From assembly GCA_964647625.1 (NCBI GenBank), contig CAZYHZ010000002.1:62001-126000 (forward strand): a stretch of 64,000 nucleotides of DNA. The letters run 5' to 3'. Positions 9,708-22,205 of the stretch are shown in pieces. This DNA comes from DASRJG01 sp964647625. Lineage in GTDB: Bacteria; Acidobacteriota; Polarisedimenticolia; Polarisedimenticolales; DASRJG01. The position numbers and the translations under genes were made by a program. The notes under the pieces are model-generated. The model was not told the origin of the DNA. It ran no database searches and saw nothing but the letters and a program-made list of their open reading frames with translations. Position 1 is the first letter of the stretch. Each line of letters opens with the position of its first letter.

Positions 9708-11399
9708 ATGGCTCGTCATCAAGCGCACACCGTTGCCGCTCTGTTTCTGGTTGGGCTCGTGAGCACCGCGTCCGTGGCTCAGACGATCGCGACGAGGAGC
9801 TTTCCGATCGACGGGAAATACCTGATCTCGATCCCGGCGAGCCCGCAGCCCGGACTGACGAACGCCGAGCAGCTGTTGGCGTATGGACCGTTCATCACCG
9901 TCGCGCGATGGCGCACGGCGGACAATACCTTCTACGTTTGGGACGGCACGACGTGTCTTCCTTCCATCGATCCGGACGCCACGGGAGCCAATGCCCCGTG
10001 CTCCACGAGCTGCTTCTGCGTCATCCCGGGCGAGGGCTACCAGGTGCGCGTCGTCGGCACGCCGCTCAACTGGAGCATCAACGGCTACGACGGCATCACC
10101 GTGTACCCGCTGCGGGGCCCGACGCCCGGAGTCTCGCAGGACGGCACGCATCTCCTCTCGCTTCCGATCGTCCTGGCCTCCGGCTTTGCGACCGCCTCCG
10201 ACCTGCGCGTGGACGTCAATACGAAGGCCGGGCAGAACATCACGACGAACGTGACGCGATATCTCACCGCCTCGGATTCGTATCAGAGCTACACCGGCGT
10301 GAAAGGCTCCGCGCCGAACTTCTCTCTCGTTCCGGGAGAGAGCTACTTCGTGAAGGTGACCGGCAGCTTGAGCTACACACCGCCGCAGCCCGGAGACACG
10401 TTCCACAACCCGTGCATCGAGCCCCCTGTCGGAGCCACCGTCGACTTGCCTCCGGCCGCCTGCGGGTATTTTTCATCGTTGGACCTGCACCGGCTCGTGG
10501 ACGGTCTGCCGGCCGGCACGGAGCTGCACGTCGCCGCGAGCCACCAAGGGTTCACCAACATCACACATCTGGCGGCGCGCCGCCCCGCGAATACGACCGA
10601 GACCTTCGATTCGGATCTCGTGATGCACCTGACGGGGACGGGCATCCTGGCCGGCGTCGATTGCGCGCTGACGATGACTCCGCTTCACGCCGTCGTCGAG
10701 ACTGAGCCCGCGGGAGCGGGCCAGCCGATTCAGGACTTCAAGTCGAACATGCGATCGCTGACGGGGACGCTGACGAGCGACACCACGTGCAACCTGTTCA
10801 ACAGCCTGTCCGTCGAGGCCGGAACCGATCATGGGCTGCCGAGTCCGGGGCACGTGCGTCTCGTCCGGCGTCTCGACGGCACGTTCGACGTGAACAGCTA
10901 CTTCGACGTCAACGTGCGGATGTCGTTCGAGGGAAAAACGGGAAGCATCCTGGACGGGATGTCCGGGATCACCACCCTCGTCGTCCGCATGGGTACGCTG
11001 AGCAATGTCGCCCCGTGGGGCACGACGATCCCGCCGGTGCCGGACGGCGGTGTCGGCACACCGATGAGATGCGGCCGCGCGGCCGCGGACGGCTCGGCGA
11101 TCAGCCTGCAGTGGGACGCCTCGACGTGCACCGCCGAGAACTACAACGTCCTCTACGGGCCGCTGGCGACCGTGGCGAGCTACTCGCTCGCGGGATCCGT
11201 GTGCGCGCTGGGAACCTCCGGGCAGGCGACGTGGAGCGGGGTCCCCGCCGGCGATCTCTGGCTCGTGATCACCGGCCAAAACGGAAGCGGAACCGAGGGA
11301 AGCTGGGGAACGGCAAGCGCGGGCGCCGAGCGTAACGGAGCGATCGCGTCGGGCCAGTGCGGCAATACGAGCCGCGTCAACAGCGAGAGTTGCCCTTAG
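9708..11399 (+). CDS. Secreted protein of unknown function with shared C-terminal CP module
   Basis: The ATG at 9708 is chosen because GGGGGGA lies about 6 nt upstream and the product then starts with a good signal peptide (MARHQAHTVAALFLVG, cleavage after VAQ). A GTG 57 nt earlier would add an unlikely leader. The 563-residue protein has two similar N-terminal halves with the pattern SIPASPQPG / SLPIVLASG and PGEGYQVRV / PGESYFVKV, suggesting an internal duplication of a beta-rich domain. The C terminus carries ISLQWDAS, then GSGTEGSWG, and ends in CP like the preceding gene. No catalytic residues are evident. It is probably cell-surface or extracellular. Confidence 0.6.
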   Translation: MARHQAHTVAALFLVGLVSTASVAQTIATRSFPIDGKYLISIPASPQPGLTNAEQLLAYGPFITVARWRTADNTFYVWDGTTCLPSIDPDATGANAPCSTSCFCVIPGEGYQVRVVGTPLNWSINGYDGITVYPLRGPTPGVSQDGTHLLSLPIVLASGFATASDLRVDVNTKAGQNITTNVTRYLTASDSYQSYTGVKGSAPNFSLVPGESYFVKVTGSLSYTPPQPGDTFHNPCIEPPVGATVDLPPAACGYFSSLDLHRLVDGLPAGTELHVAASHQGFTNITHLAARRPANTTETFDSDLVMHLTGTGILAGVDCALTMTPLHAVVETEPAGAGQPIQDFKSNMRSLTGTLTSDTTCNLFNSLSVEAGTDHGLPSPGHVRLVRRLDGTFDVNSYFDVNVRMSFEGKTGSILDGMSGITTLVVRMGTLSNVAPWGTTIPPVPDGGVGTPMRCGRAAADGSAISLQWDASTCTAENYNVLYGPLATVASYSLAGSVCALGTSGQATWSGVPAGDLWLVITGQNGSGTEGSWGTASAGAERNGAIASGQCGNTSRVNSESCP

Positions 11400-11488
11400 C
11401 CGCTTCGAGCGCATTCGACATTGACGTTGCTCCTTCGAAGCACGCATCCTACCCCCATGGGCAAGATCCGACGCGTTGGGGGAAGCCG

Positions 11489-12955
11489 ATGACGAGACAC
11501 CGAATCGCCGTTGTCGCGGTCCTTGCGATCACGGCCGCGCGCCCAGCGGCGGCCGCGGACCTATCGGAGGGCGTCAAACCCTACGTCAAGGTCGAGGCGA
11601 ACCGCATCGTTCTGGCACACGTGCGCGTCATCGACGGAACCGGAGCGCCCGCGATCGACGATCGGAACGTGATGATCGAGAACGGAAAGATCGCATCCAT
11701 CGGCCCGGGCGCCGACGCCGGCGCGGCCCCGGGGACCGTCGTCCTCGACCTGCGCGGCAAGACGGTGCTTCCCGGGCTCGTCGGCATGCACGACCACATG
11801 TACTACGTCGGGCGGCCCAACTTCGACCCCAACGGACACTTCGAGGATCCCCTGCTCGTTCCCCAGATGACGTTCTCGTCGCCGAGGCTCTATCTGGCCA
11901 ACGGGGTGACGACGCTGCGGACGACGGGGAGCGTCGAAGGGTACGCGGATCTCAATCTCCGCGATCTCATCGACGCGGGGACGCTGGTCGGCCCGCACAT
12001 GGACGTCACCGCTCCGTATCTGCAAGGGAAGAGTCCCCTCTTCATGCAGATGCACGGTCTGCGGGATGCCGAAGAGGCTCGGCGCTTCGTCGCGTACTGG
12101 GCCGATGCGGGCGCGACCTCGTTCAAGGCCTACATGCACATCACGCGGGACGAGCTGAAGGCCGCGATCGACGAAGCGCACAAGCGCGGCTTGAAGGTCA
12201 CGGGCCATCTCTGCTCCGTGACGTACCCGGAGGCGATCGCCCTCGGGATCGACGACCTGGAGCACGGCTTTTTCGTCAACACGGATCTCGCCCCGGACAA
12301 AAAGCCCGACGAGTGCCCGATGAAGGACACCTCCGCGTTCCTCGATCGGACCGAGCCCGAGGCCGCAGAGGCCAAGGCGCTGATCGCGAGCCTCGTCGCG
12401 CACCACGTCGCCGTCACGTCGACGCTCCCGGTGTTCGAGAACAGGCTTCCGAACCGCCCGCCTTTGAACGCGCGCGCCATGGACGTCCTGACGACCGAGT
12501 CGCGCACGGCCTACCTCTACGCGAGGAGCCGCGCGGCCTCGCAGCCACAAGACGCCGCCGCTCGCGCGACCCGGGGCTTTCAGCGCGACCTCGCGATGGA
12601 GCACGCCTTCGTCCGGGCCGGCGGTCTCTTGCTCGCCGGCTGCGATCCGACCGGAAACGGCGGCACGATCCCGGGGTTCGCCGACCTGCGCGAGGTCGAG
12701 CTTCTCGTCGAGGCCGGCTTCACGCCGGTCGAGGCGATTCGGGTCGCGACGCTGAACGGCGCCGTCTACCTCGGCCGCGACAAGACGATCGGTTCGATCG
12801 CACCCGCAAAGAACGCCGACCTGTTCGTCGTCTCGGGCGATCCTTCGAAGAGCATCAGCGACGTCGAAAATGTCGAGATCGTCTTCAAGGACGGCGTGGC
12901 GTTCGATCCGGCGAAGCTGCTCGAGAGCGTCAAGGGCCGCTACGGCCAGTACTGA
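11489..12955 (+). CDS. Secreted amidohydrolase-family metal-dependent hydrolase
   Basis: The ATG at 11489 has GGGGGAAG just upstream and yields a signal peptide (MTRHRIAVVAVLAITAARPA); the frame is open 132 nt further but without a plausible leader. The 488-residue protein shows the amidohydrolase pattern: N-terminal beta-sandwich start (VRVIDGTGAP), then LPGLVGMHDHMYYVG with the metal-binding HxH, a Lys in SFKAYMHIT that may be carboxylated, GHLCSVTYPEA and DDLEHGFF supplying His ligands, and GCDPTGNG with the catalytic Asp. The end (TIGSIAPAKNADLFVV) closes the sandwich domain. Substrate is not predictable; imidazolonepropionase-like and prolidase-like relatives act on cyclic amides or peptides. 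Its stop lies 7 bp from that of the convergent peptidase gene. Confidence 0.88.
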   Translation: MTRHRIAVVAVLAITAARPAAAADLSEGVKPYVKVEANRIVLAHVRVIDGTGAPAIDDRNVMIENGKIASIGPGADAGAAPGTVVLDLRGKTVLPGLVGMHDHMYYVGRPNFDPNGHFEDPLLVPQMTFSSPRLYLANGVTTLRTTGSVEGYADLNLRDLIDAGTLVGPHMDVTAPYLQGKSPLFMQMHGLRDAEEARRFVAYWADAGATSFKAYMHITRDELKAAIDEAHKRGLKVTGHLCSVTYPEAIALGIDDLEHGFFVNTDLAPDKKPDECPMKDTSAFLDRTEPEAAEAKALIASLVAHHVAVTSTLPVFENRLPNRPPLNARAMDVLTTESRTAYLYARSRAASQPQDAAARATRGFQRDLAMEHAFVRAGGLLLAGCDPTGNGGTIPGFADLREVELLVEAGFTPVEAIRVATLNGAVYLGRDKTIGSIAPAKNADLFVVSGDPSKSISDVENVEIVFKDGVAFDPAKLLESVKGRYGQY

Positions 12956-12962
12956 GCCGCCG

Positions 12963-15035
12963 TCAGCGAAGCATCTTCCAGAGGTACGCGTATTCGAGCG
13001 CGGTCGTGTACGCGCGCTGGGAGTTCACCGACCCCGCGCCGTGCCCGCCCTCGATCTGCTCGAAGTAGTAAACCGGATGGCCCATGTCCATCATCTTCTT
13101 GGCGATCTTCCGGGCGTGGCCCGGGTGAACGCGGTCGTCCCGTGTGGTGGTCCAGAAGAACGCCTTCGGGTACGTGACGTCCTTCCTCACGTTCTGGTAC
13201 GGGGACCACTTCCGCATGGTGGCCCAGTCCTCCGGAACGTCCGGGTTTCCGTACTCCGCAATCCAGCTCGCACCCGCGAGGAGCTTGCTGTATCGCTGCA
13301 TGTCGATCAGCGGAATCGCGGCGTCGACCGCCCCGAACAGCTCGGGCCGTAAGGTCATCGACCCCGCGACGAGCAGGCCGCCTTGCGAGCCGCCGCGACA
13401 GCCCAGGTGCTTCGACGACGTGATCCTCCGCGCGATCAGATCGTCGGCGACGGCGGTGAAGTCCTCGAAATTCCGGATGTGATTCTCCTTCTGAGCGGCG
13501 CGGTGCCACGCGGGCCCGAACTCACCGCCGCCGCGAAGGTTCGCGAGCGCGTAAACGCCGCCTCGCTCGATCCAGGCCGACCCGTTCACGCCGCTGTACG
13601 TCGGAAGCTGCGGGATCTCGAAGCCACCGTAGCCGTAGAGAAGGGTCGGGTTCTGCCCGTCGGCCTTGAATCCCTTGGGGGTGACGAGGAAGTACGGGAT
13701 CTTCGTCCCGTCCTTGGACGTCGCCTCGTACTGCTCGACCTTCATCCCTTCGGCGTCGAAGAACGCAGGCGCCGACTTGACCTTGGTCGCGGGCCCGCCG
13801 TTCGCGAGGAAGAGCGATGTGGGGGTCAAGAAGTCCGTATAGGAATAAAGGTAAGCGGACTGCCAGAGGTCGGTCGCCGCGACGTCGACCCTGCCGATGC
13901 CCGGCAGCGGGATCGGCGTCGTGGCCCAGCCCTTGTCGTTCGGCGTGAGCGCGTACAGCTTTCCGCGCACGTTGTCGAGCGTCGTGACGAGGACGGCGTC
14001 CCGCGTTGAGCTCACACTCTGGAGCGACGCGCGGGGCGTGGCCTCGTAGAGGACGTCGAACTCGCGCCGGCCGCGGAGAAACGCATCGAGCCCGATCGCG
14101 AGAAGAGAGTCCTGCTTGTACGTCTTGTCCCTGACCGTCCAGTCGGAACGGAGCGACAGGAGCAGCCGGTCCTTGAACAGTCCCTCGAATTTCGAATCGT
14201 CCGGGATGTCGAGCTTGACGAGGCGCTCGCCCAGCACGACGAACACCTCGTGACGGTAGACGTCGAGGGTCCGAATGACGAAATCCGTGCGCCCCTCGGG
14301 AGCGTGATGGCTGAATGCCTGAGCCTCGACGTCCTCCGGCGCGACCTCGTAGACCGCCTTTGCCGCAGCGAGCGGGGTGCCGCGCGTCCACAGCTTCACG
14401 ATGCGCGCGTATCCGGACGTCGTCATGGAGCCGGGACCGAAATCCGTGCCGACCCAGACGCTGTTCTCGTCGCGCCAGGCGATCTGGGACTTCGCCTCGG
14501 GAATCGAGAAGCCGCCGGCGACGAACGTCTTGGTGCGCACGTCGAACTCGCGGTAGACGGCGGCGTCACTACCTCCGCGTCTCAACGAGACGAGGCACAG
14601 CTCGTTTTTCGGAGGCAGGCAGTCCGCCCCGCCCCAAGCCCACGGAACGCCGTCGGATTTGACCAGCGCGTCGACGTCGATGATGGTCTCCCACGCGGGT
14701 GCAGGCGTGCGATACGAGGCCAGGCTCGTCCGGCGCCAGATCCCGCGGGGGTGGTCTTGGTCCTGCCAGAAATTGAAGACCGTGTCGCCGGCCAGGTCGG
14801 GCGCCGGAATGCGCTCCTTGGAGTCCATGATCTGCAGGGTCTTCTCGTAGATCGGCTTGAACTGCTTCACCTTCTCGAGCTCGGCGGTGGTTTTCTGGTT
14901 CTGCTCCTTCGCCCAGGCCAGCGCTTTGGCGCCCTGAACCTCTTCGAGCCAGAGATAAGGGTCGGGCTCCTCGGCGGCCGAGACCGTGGCGAGCGGCAGC
15001 AGGATCGCGACCGCGGTAGCGAGCGCTCTACGCAT
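12963..15035 (-). CDS. Prolyl oligopeptidase family serine peptidase (S9A)
   Basis: The start at 15035 is supported by GGGGGAG about 5 nt upstream and by a signal peptide (MRRALATAVAILLPLATVSA). The 690-residue product begins its mature part with EEPDPYLWLEEVQGAKALAW, a hallmark of this family. A seven-bladed propeller covers roughly residues 70-410. The alpha/beta-hydrolase domain has YGYGGFEI, the nucleophile in CRGGSQGGLLV, the Asp in TTTRDDRVHPGHA and the His in EGGHGAG. It probably cleaves proline-containing peptides in the periplasm. It converges with the amidohydrolase gene and diverges from the SGNH gene at 15164. Confidence 0.92.
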   Translation of the reverse strand: MRRALATAVAILLPLATVSAAEEPDPYLWLEEVQGAKALAWAKEQNQKTTAELEKVKQFKPIYEKTLQIMDSKERIPAPDLAGDTVFNFWQDQDHPRGIWRRTSLASYRTPAPAWETIIDVDALVKSDGVPWAWGGADCLPPKNELCLVSLRRGGSDAAVYREFDVRTKTFVAGGFSIPEAKSQIAWRDENSVWVGTDFGPGSMTTSGYARIVKLWTRGTPLAAAKAVYEVAPEDVEAQAFSHHAPEGRTDFVIRTLDVYRHEVFVVLGERLVKLDIPDDSKFEGLFKDRLLLSLRSDWTVRDKTYKQDSLLAIGLDAFLRGRREFDVLYEATPRASLQSVSSTRDAVLVTTLDNVRGKLYALTPNDKGWATTPIPLPGIGRVDVAATDLWQSAYLYSYTDFLTPTSLFLANGGPATKVKSAPAFFDAEGMKVEQYEATSKDGTKIPYFLVTPKGFKADGQNPTLLYGYGGFEIPQLPTYSGVNGSAWIERGGVYALANLRGGGEFGPAWHRAAQKENHIRNFEDFTAVADDLIARRITSSKHLGCRGGSQGGLLVAGSMTLRPELFGAVDAAIPLIDMQRYSKLLAGASWIAEYGNPDVPEDWATMRKWSPYQNVRKDVTYPKAFFWTTTRDDRVHPGHARKIAKKMMDMGHPVYYFEQIEGGHGAGSVNSQRAYTTALEYAYLWKMLR

Positions 15036-15163
15036 GAAATCTCCCCCTTTGGAGCCGGTTAGGGCGCCAATAGTACGCTCGCAGCCATCGACCGTTAAAG
15101 AATTGAAATAACCCGCCGAAATTCCCGAGCGCGGGGAGCCAAGTCTTCGTACATTTCGCCCCC

Positions 15164-17059
15164 ATGAGCGGTCGCCAATTGCGGGCAATCGTCGCGGTTG
15201 TGGTGTGTGCGGCCGCCTCGACCGTGATGTTCGCGGCGTCGCTACTTCCTTCGAGTCCGACGCTCACGGTGAGCAGGTCGAAAACGACCGGAAGCGTCAT
15301 GCTCTCGTGGCCGGCGTCGGCGGGGTCGTGCTCGGTCCTCCGGAGCCGCGAGGCGCGTTTCTTCGAAGGCTCGTCGGTACAGCTCGCCGCGTGGGGGGTG
15401 GGCCAAGGGACGTTTGCCGATCCCGTGCTCGACGACGGCAACCTCTATTTCTATGACGTGGAGACCGATGCCGCGGCGAGCTACGGGGCGGCGATCGGCC
15501 AGATGTACGGCCACGCGAAGCTTTACGGCGACCCGATTCGCTATACGGCGCCCGCCGTCTTCGACCAGTGGGTCGAGATGTTCAGGGGACATCACATCGT
15601 CCAGACGAACCTGAACATGGAGGGCTCCGCCACCATCTCGCAGTGCGGCTTTGGCGATTGCACGGCTCCGCTCGACACGATTTGCATCGCCGATCCCGAT
15701 GGCGCCGGTCCGGCCACACCCACCGATCCCAACGGCGATGGGGTGCCGAACTTCCTCGTCGGCGACGTCGTGTTCATCGGATCGAGCGTCGTGGGCTCGG
15801 GCTTGGAGCCGAAGCACGCGACGCACATGATTGCGGATATCGCCGACGGCGATGGCGTCACGTGCCCTGCCGGCTCCGGCAACCAGTGGCGCATGACGGA
15901 TCGCATCGTGCCATCCGATGAGCCGGTCGGCGCGGGCGTCCCGCTCTCGAACGCGTGGCTCAACTCGTCCCATCCCGTCGAGGGAACCTACTTCCTGCTG
16001 GGATACAAGGTCGGGATGGCCTCCCGATCGATCTGGGGATCGCACGGCCAAGAGCTGCTCCCGGAGGGCTCGGCCGGGACGAGCTGTTCTCTTCCCGGCG
16101 CCTGGACGAGCGACAACGCGGTGTCGCATCCGCTCAGCACGCTCGCCTTCCCGAATCCCCAGATCTCCGACCCGCTGCAGTGCACCGCGGGGAACGGCGG
16201 CCACGACTGCCTCGCGTACCCACCGTCCTACGCGGGCTGGGTCCAGTCCGCCGACTCGGTGCCCGTCAACGCGGGAAAACCGTATCTCGTCAGCGGCGTG
16301 GTCTCGCCGTCGCCGTCGGGGAACGATTACCTGACCCTCGTCACCGACGCCGGATCCGGCGGAGCCGAAACGGAGATCCCGTCGACGCAATTCACCTTCG
16401 ACAACAGGCCGGGCCGCCTCTTTCTGGACCGGCGCTTCGGGAACGGCTGGCCCAACTGGTTCTGGACCACGCTGACCATTCCCGACGGCGTGGACGACGT
16501 GAAGGTGCGGTACGTCAAGGGCGACGTCACGCCCGACGTGCCGTTGCTCGACGAGCTCTCGCTCAAGCCCGCGACCGAGTTCCTCCAAGACGACGCCAAA
16601 CCGGGAGACACGGCGAACTTCCTGATCAACGACCCCGGGGGCCGCACCATCGTCATCACCGGGGACAGCTGGGCGCAGCCGACGCACGCGATTGCCGACG
16701 GCCTGCACGCTGCGCTGGCGGAGCGTTTCCCCGGCCGGGACTTCAACATCGTGTCGACCGGCCGGGCCGGCTACTCGGCGGGCTCGCTCCTCACCAACTG
16801 GGACGCGATGGTGACCGCCTACGATCCGCTCTACGTCGTCATCCTCATCGGAACGAACGATTGCATGGGCACCACGCCCTCGCCCGAATCGACGTACATC
16901 GCCAACGTCACGCGCGTGGCAATCAAAGCGCTGTCCCACGGAACGATCCCGATCTTCATCGGCGTCGCCCCGACGGTCCGGACGGACGGCTCGCTGTTCG
17001 ACACCTGCCACTCATTCCGCGATCACGAGCGCCGCGAGCTGCTGAACCTGGTCCCGTAA
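15164..17059 (+). CDS. Secreted protein with C-terminal SGNH (GDSL-like) hydrolase domain
   Basis: The 631-residue product has a signal-like N terminus (MSGRQLRAIVAVVVCAAAST). Residues about 30-90 look fibronectin-like (TTGSVMLSWPASAG). The middle has no recognised family. From about residue 480 an SGNH hydrolase appears: TIVITGDSWAQPT holds the nucleophilic Ser (block I), VSTGRAGYSAG provides the Gly (block II), ILIGTNDCMG the Asn (block III), and DTCHSFRDHE near the end can supply Asp and His (block V). Such domains deacetylate or de-esterify carbohydrates or lipids. Only 128 bp separate it from the divergent peptidase gene, so that interval must hold both promoters. Confidence 0.72.
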   Translation: MSGRQLRAIVAVVVCAAASTVMFAASLLPSSPTLTVSRSKTTGSVMLSWPASAGSCSVLRSREARFFEGSSVQLAAWGVGQGTFADPVLDDGNLYFYDVETDAAASYGAAIGQMYGHAKLYGDPIRYTAPAVFDQWVEMFRGHHIVQTNLNMEGSATISQCGFGDCTAPLDTICIADPDGAGPATPTDPNGDGVPNFLVGDVVFIGSSVVGSGLEPKHATHMIADIADGDGVTCPAGSGNQWRMTDRIVPSDEPVGAGVPLSNAWLNSSHPVEGTYFLLGYKVGMASRSIWGSHGQELLPEGSAGTSCSLPGAWTSDNAVSHPLSTLAFPNPQISDPLQCTAGNGGHDCLAYPPSYAGWVQSADSVPVNAGKPYLVSGVVSPSPSGNDYLTLVTDAGSGGAETEIPSTQFTFDNRPGRLFLDRRFGNGWPNWFWTTLTIPDGVDDVKVRYVKGDVTPDVPLLDELSLKPATEFLQDDAKPGDTANFLINDPGGRTIVITGDSWAQPTHAIADGLHAALAERFPGRDFNIVSTGRAGYSAGSLLTNWDAMVTAYDPLYVVILIGTNDCMGTTPSPESTYIANVTRVAIKALSHGTIPIFIGVAPTVRTDGSLFDTCHSFRDHERRELLNLVP

Positions 17060-17072
17060 CGGCGGGGATCCC

Positions 17073-20273
<3,201 letters not shown>

Positions 20274-20524
20274 CGAAATCCCCGCGCCGGCCGCCAAGAT
20301 TCCAAGGTCGGAACTCCTGGTCCAAGCCGCCACAGATTAGTTGGCCGGAATCTCGCGTCGGGTCAAGGGGTTTCTCCGGCGAGCGCGCAGAATTCGCGCT
20401 CGAGCCGACCCCCGGAGCGCCGGTGCGCCAATCACGATGGCGTAGGGTTTTCACCCATGGGCAGGCCATCGGCGGGCGCATAATGTTCATGAGACGGGTT
20501 CGTCCCGCCAATGGAGGCGTGGTC

Positions 20525-20977
20525 ATGAAACCTACCGGCGTCGCACTGGTCGCAGTGTTGTTCGTCTCGCTCGCCGCACCCGCACACACCGAAGAAACGC
20601 AGATGGTCGTCAAGGTCGGAGATCACGCGGTCTACTGGTCGGAGCACAAGGCCAAGCACTGGGAGAACGAGCATCGCAATTGGACGCAGCGCGGGGGGTA
20701 CGAGGGACTCCGCGTGCCGGATGATCAGTTTGCGAAGGACTTCGGATCGGAGCACACGTTTCTTCTCAGCGATCTTCCCATCCGAAAGGTTTCCGGAGGG
20801 GCGGAATTCCAAGTGAACGGCTACTGGATGCGGGTGGTCGACCCGTGGCCCGAGTCGTGGCCGGATGGCTGGTATAGCCACGACAAGGTGTACGTTCGGA
20901 CCGGTGACGGCGGTTATTACCTGTACAACCAGTACTACGCGAAGACGCCTCTCGCGCTCGAGTTCGTCACGCGCTGA
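20525..20977 (+). CDS. Small secreted protein of unknown function
   Basis: The ATG at 20525 has GGAGG 8 nt upstream and starts a signal peptide (MKPTGVALVAVLFVSLAAPA). The 150-residue product is rich in Trp and Tyr, with VDPWPESWPDGWYSHDKVYV and GGYYLYNQYY near the C terminus. Similar WPxxW..VYV..GGYYLYN patterns occur in small secreted proteins of Acidobacteria and Proteobacteria, without a known role. A frame open back to 20099 is not used because it lacks a leader and crosses the upstream region of the divergent kelch gene. Confidence 0.6.
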   Translation: MKPTGVALVAVLFVSLAAPAHTEETQMVVKVGDHAVYWSEHKAKHWENEHRNWTQRGGYEGLRVPDDQFAKDFGSEHTFLLSDLPIRKVSGGAEFQVNGYWMRVVDPWPESWPDGWYSHDKVYVRTGDGGYYLYNQYYAKTPLALEFVTR

Positions 20978-20984
20978 GCGAATC

Positions 20985-21013
20985 CTGGCCGGACCGGTGT
21001 AGTGTCCGGCCAG
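20985..21013. promoter_or_regulatory. Perfect 10-bp inverted repeat just before a start codon
   Basis: CTGGCCGGAC (20985-20994) and GTCCGGCCAG (21004-21013) are perfectly complementary around a 9-nt loop. The hairpin ends 2 nt before the ATG at 21016 and covers the place where a ribosome-binding site should be. It has no T run. It could be a translation-control hairpin, a terminator for the upstream gene, or a protein-binding dyad. Confidence 0.45.
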
Positions 21014-21015
21014 CG

Positions 21016-22104
21016 ATGATTGGAACTCGTTACCGGCTCCGAGCGGGCCTGCTCGTCCTCGTCGCCGCCTGGAGTGGCGCGGCGACGGCCGCGCAAGACC
21101 CGCAGGACGAGGCCGCCGCGGCGCGGTTCGCGGGCCTCGCGCTCGCGTGCGTGAACAAGGAGTATCCGAACAAGATCGCCCATGTCCTCCAGAGCGATGC
21201 CGATGCCCGGCCACCGCACGAGCTCACTCCGGCGTTCTATGGCTGCTACGACTGGCATTCCTCGGTTCACGGGCATTGGTTGCTCGTGCGCCTCTTGCGG
21301 AACTTTCCCGAGGCGCCCTTCGCAAAGGACGCGCGAGCCGCTCTGTCGGCCGACCTCACTCCTGAGAAGATCGCCCGGGAGGTCGAATATGTCGGGAACG
21401 CAGGACGAGCGTCGTTCGAGCGCCCGTACGGGCTCGCATGGCTGCTGCAGCTATCCGCCGAGCTTTCGACGTGGGACGACCCTCAGGGCCGTCAATGGGC
21501 CAAGGCCGTGGCACCGCTCGAGACGCTCGCAGCCTCGAAGCTCGAAGCCTGGATCCCCAAGCTGCGCTATCCCATCCGTATCGGCGAGCACGATCAAACG
21601 GCATTCTCGTTCAGTCTGATGTGGGATTGGGCGCGCGTCGCGAGGGACGCCGACATGACGGCCGTCCTCACCGATGCCGCCGAGCGGTTCTATCGTCATG
21701 ACCGCAATTGCCCGCTCGACTACGAGCCTTCGGGTCAGGACTTTCTCTCGCCGTGCCTGGCCGAGGCGGATTTCATGCGGCGGGTGCTCGGTCCCGAGGC
21801 GTTCGGGAAGTGGCTCTCGGACTTCCTGCCGCAGATTCCGAAAAACGGCGGCGCCGGCTGGCTACCGCCCGGAGTCGTGACGGATCGGTCCGATCCGAAG
21901 CTCGCGCACATCGACGGGCTCAACCTGAGCCGGGCGTGGATGCTCGAAGGGATCGCGCACGGCCTGAAGGACGGCGACAAGAGAGCGAAGGCGCTGCTCG
22001 CGGCAGCGGCCAGCCATCGCGCGGCCGCGCTGCCCGCCGTCACCGGAGAGCACTACGAGGGCGGGCACTGGCTGGGCACGTTCGCGGTGTACCTGGGTCT
22101 GTGA
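21016..22104 (+). CDS. DUF2891 family protein, exported
   Basis: The 362-residue protein starts with a signal peptide (LRAGLLVLVAAWSGAATAAQ). Its body matches the DUF2891 family as I recall it: AFYGCYDWHSSVHGHWLLVRL near residue 75, RPYGLAWLLQLSAEL, FSFSLMWDWAR, HDRNCPLDYEPSGQDFLSPC and a final GEHYEGGHWLGTFA. The conserved His, Trp, Asp and Cys suggest an enzyme with an alpha/alpha-barrel fold, but no reaction is established. The gene start is directly preceded by a strong hairpin and no clear ribosome-binding site is visible outside it. Confidence 0.82.
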   Translation: MIGTRYRLRAGLLVLVAAWSGAATAAQDPQDEAAAARFAGLALACVNKEYPNKIAHVLQSDADARPPHELTPAFYGCYDWHSSVHGHWLLVRLLRNFPEAPFAKDARAALSADLTPEKIAREVEYVGNAGRASFERPYGLAWLLQLSAELSTWDDPQGRQWAKAVAPLETLAASKLEAWIPKLRYPIRIGEHDQTAFSFSLMWDWARVARDADMTAVLTDAAERFYRHDRNCPLDYEPSGQDFLSPCLAEADFMRRVLGPEAFGKWLSDFLPQIPKNGGAGWLPPGVVTDRSDPKLAHIDGLNLSRAWMLEGIAHGLKDGDKRAKALLAAAASHRAAALPAVTGEHYEGGHWLGTFAVYLGL

Positions 22105-22205
22105 ATCCGAGCTGACCGTCGAGCCGATCGCCGCGGCTCCGACCCTTCCATGCAACTCGCGCTCGACGCGCACGTATTTTGTGAGCGACGTCGAAGGGAG
22201 CCGGA

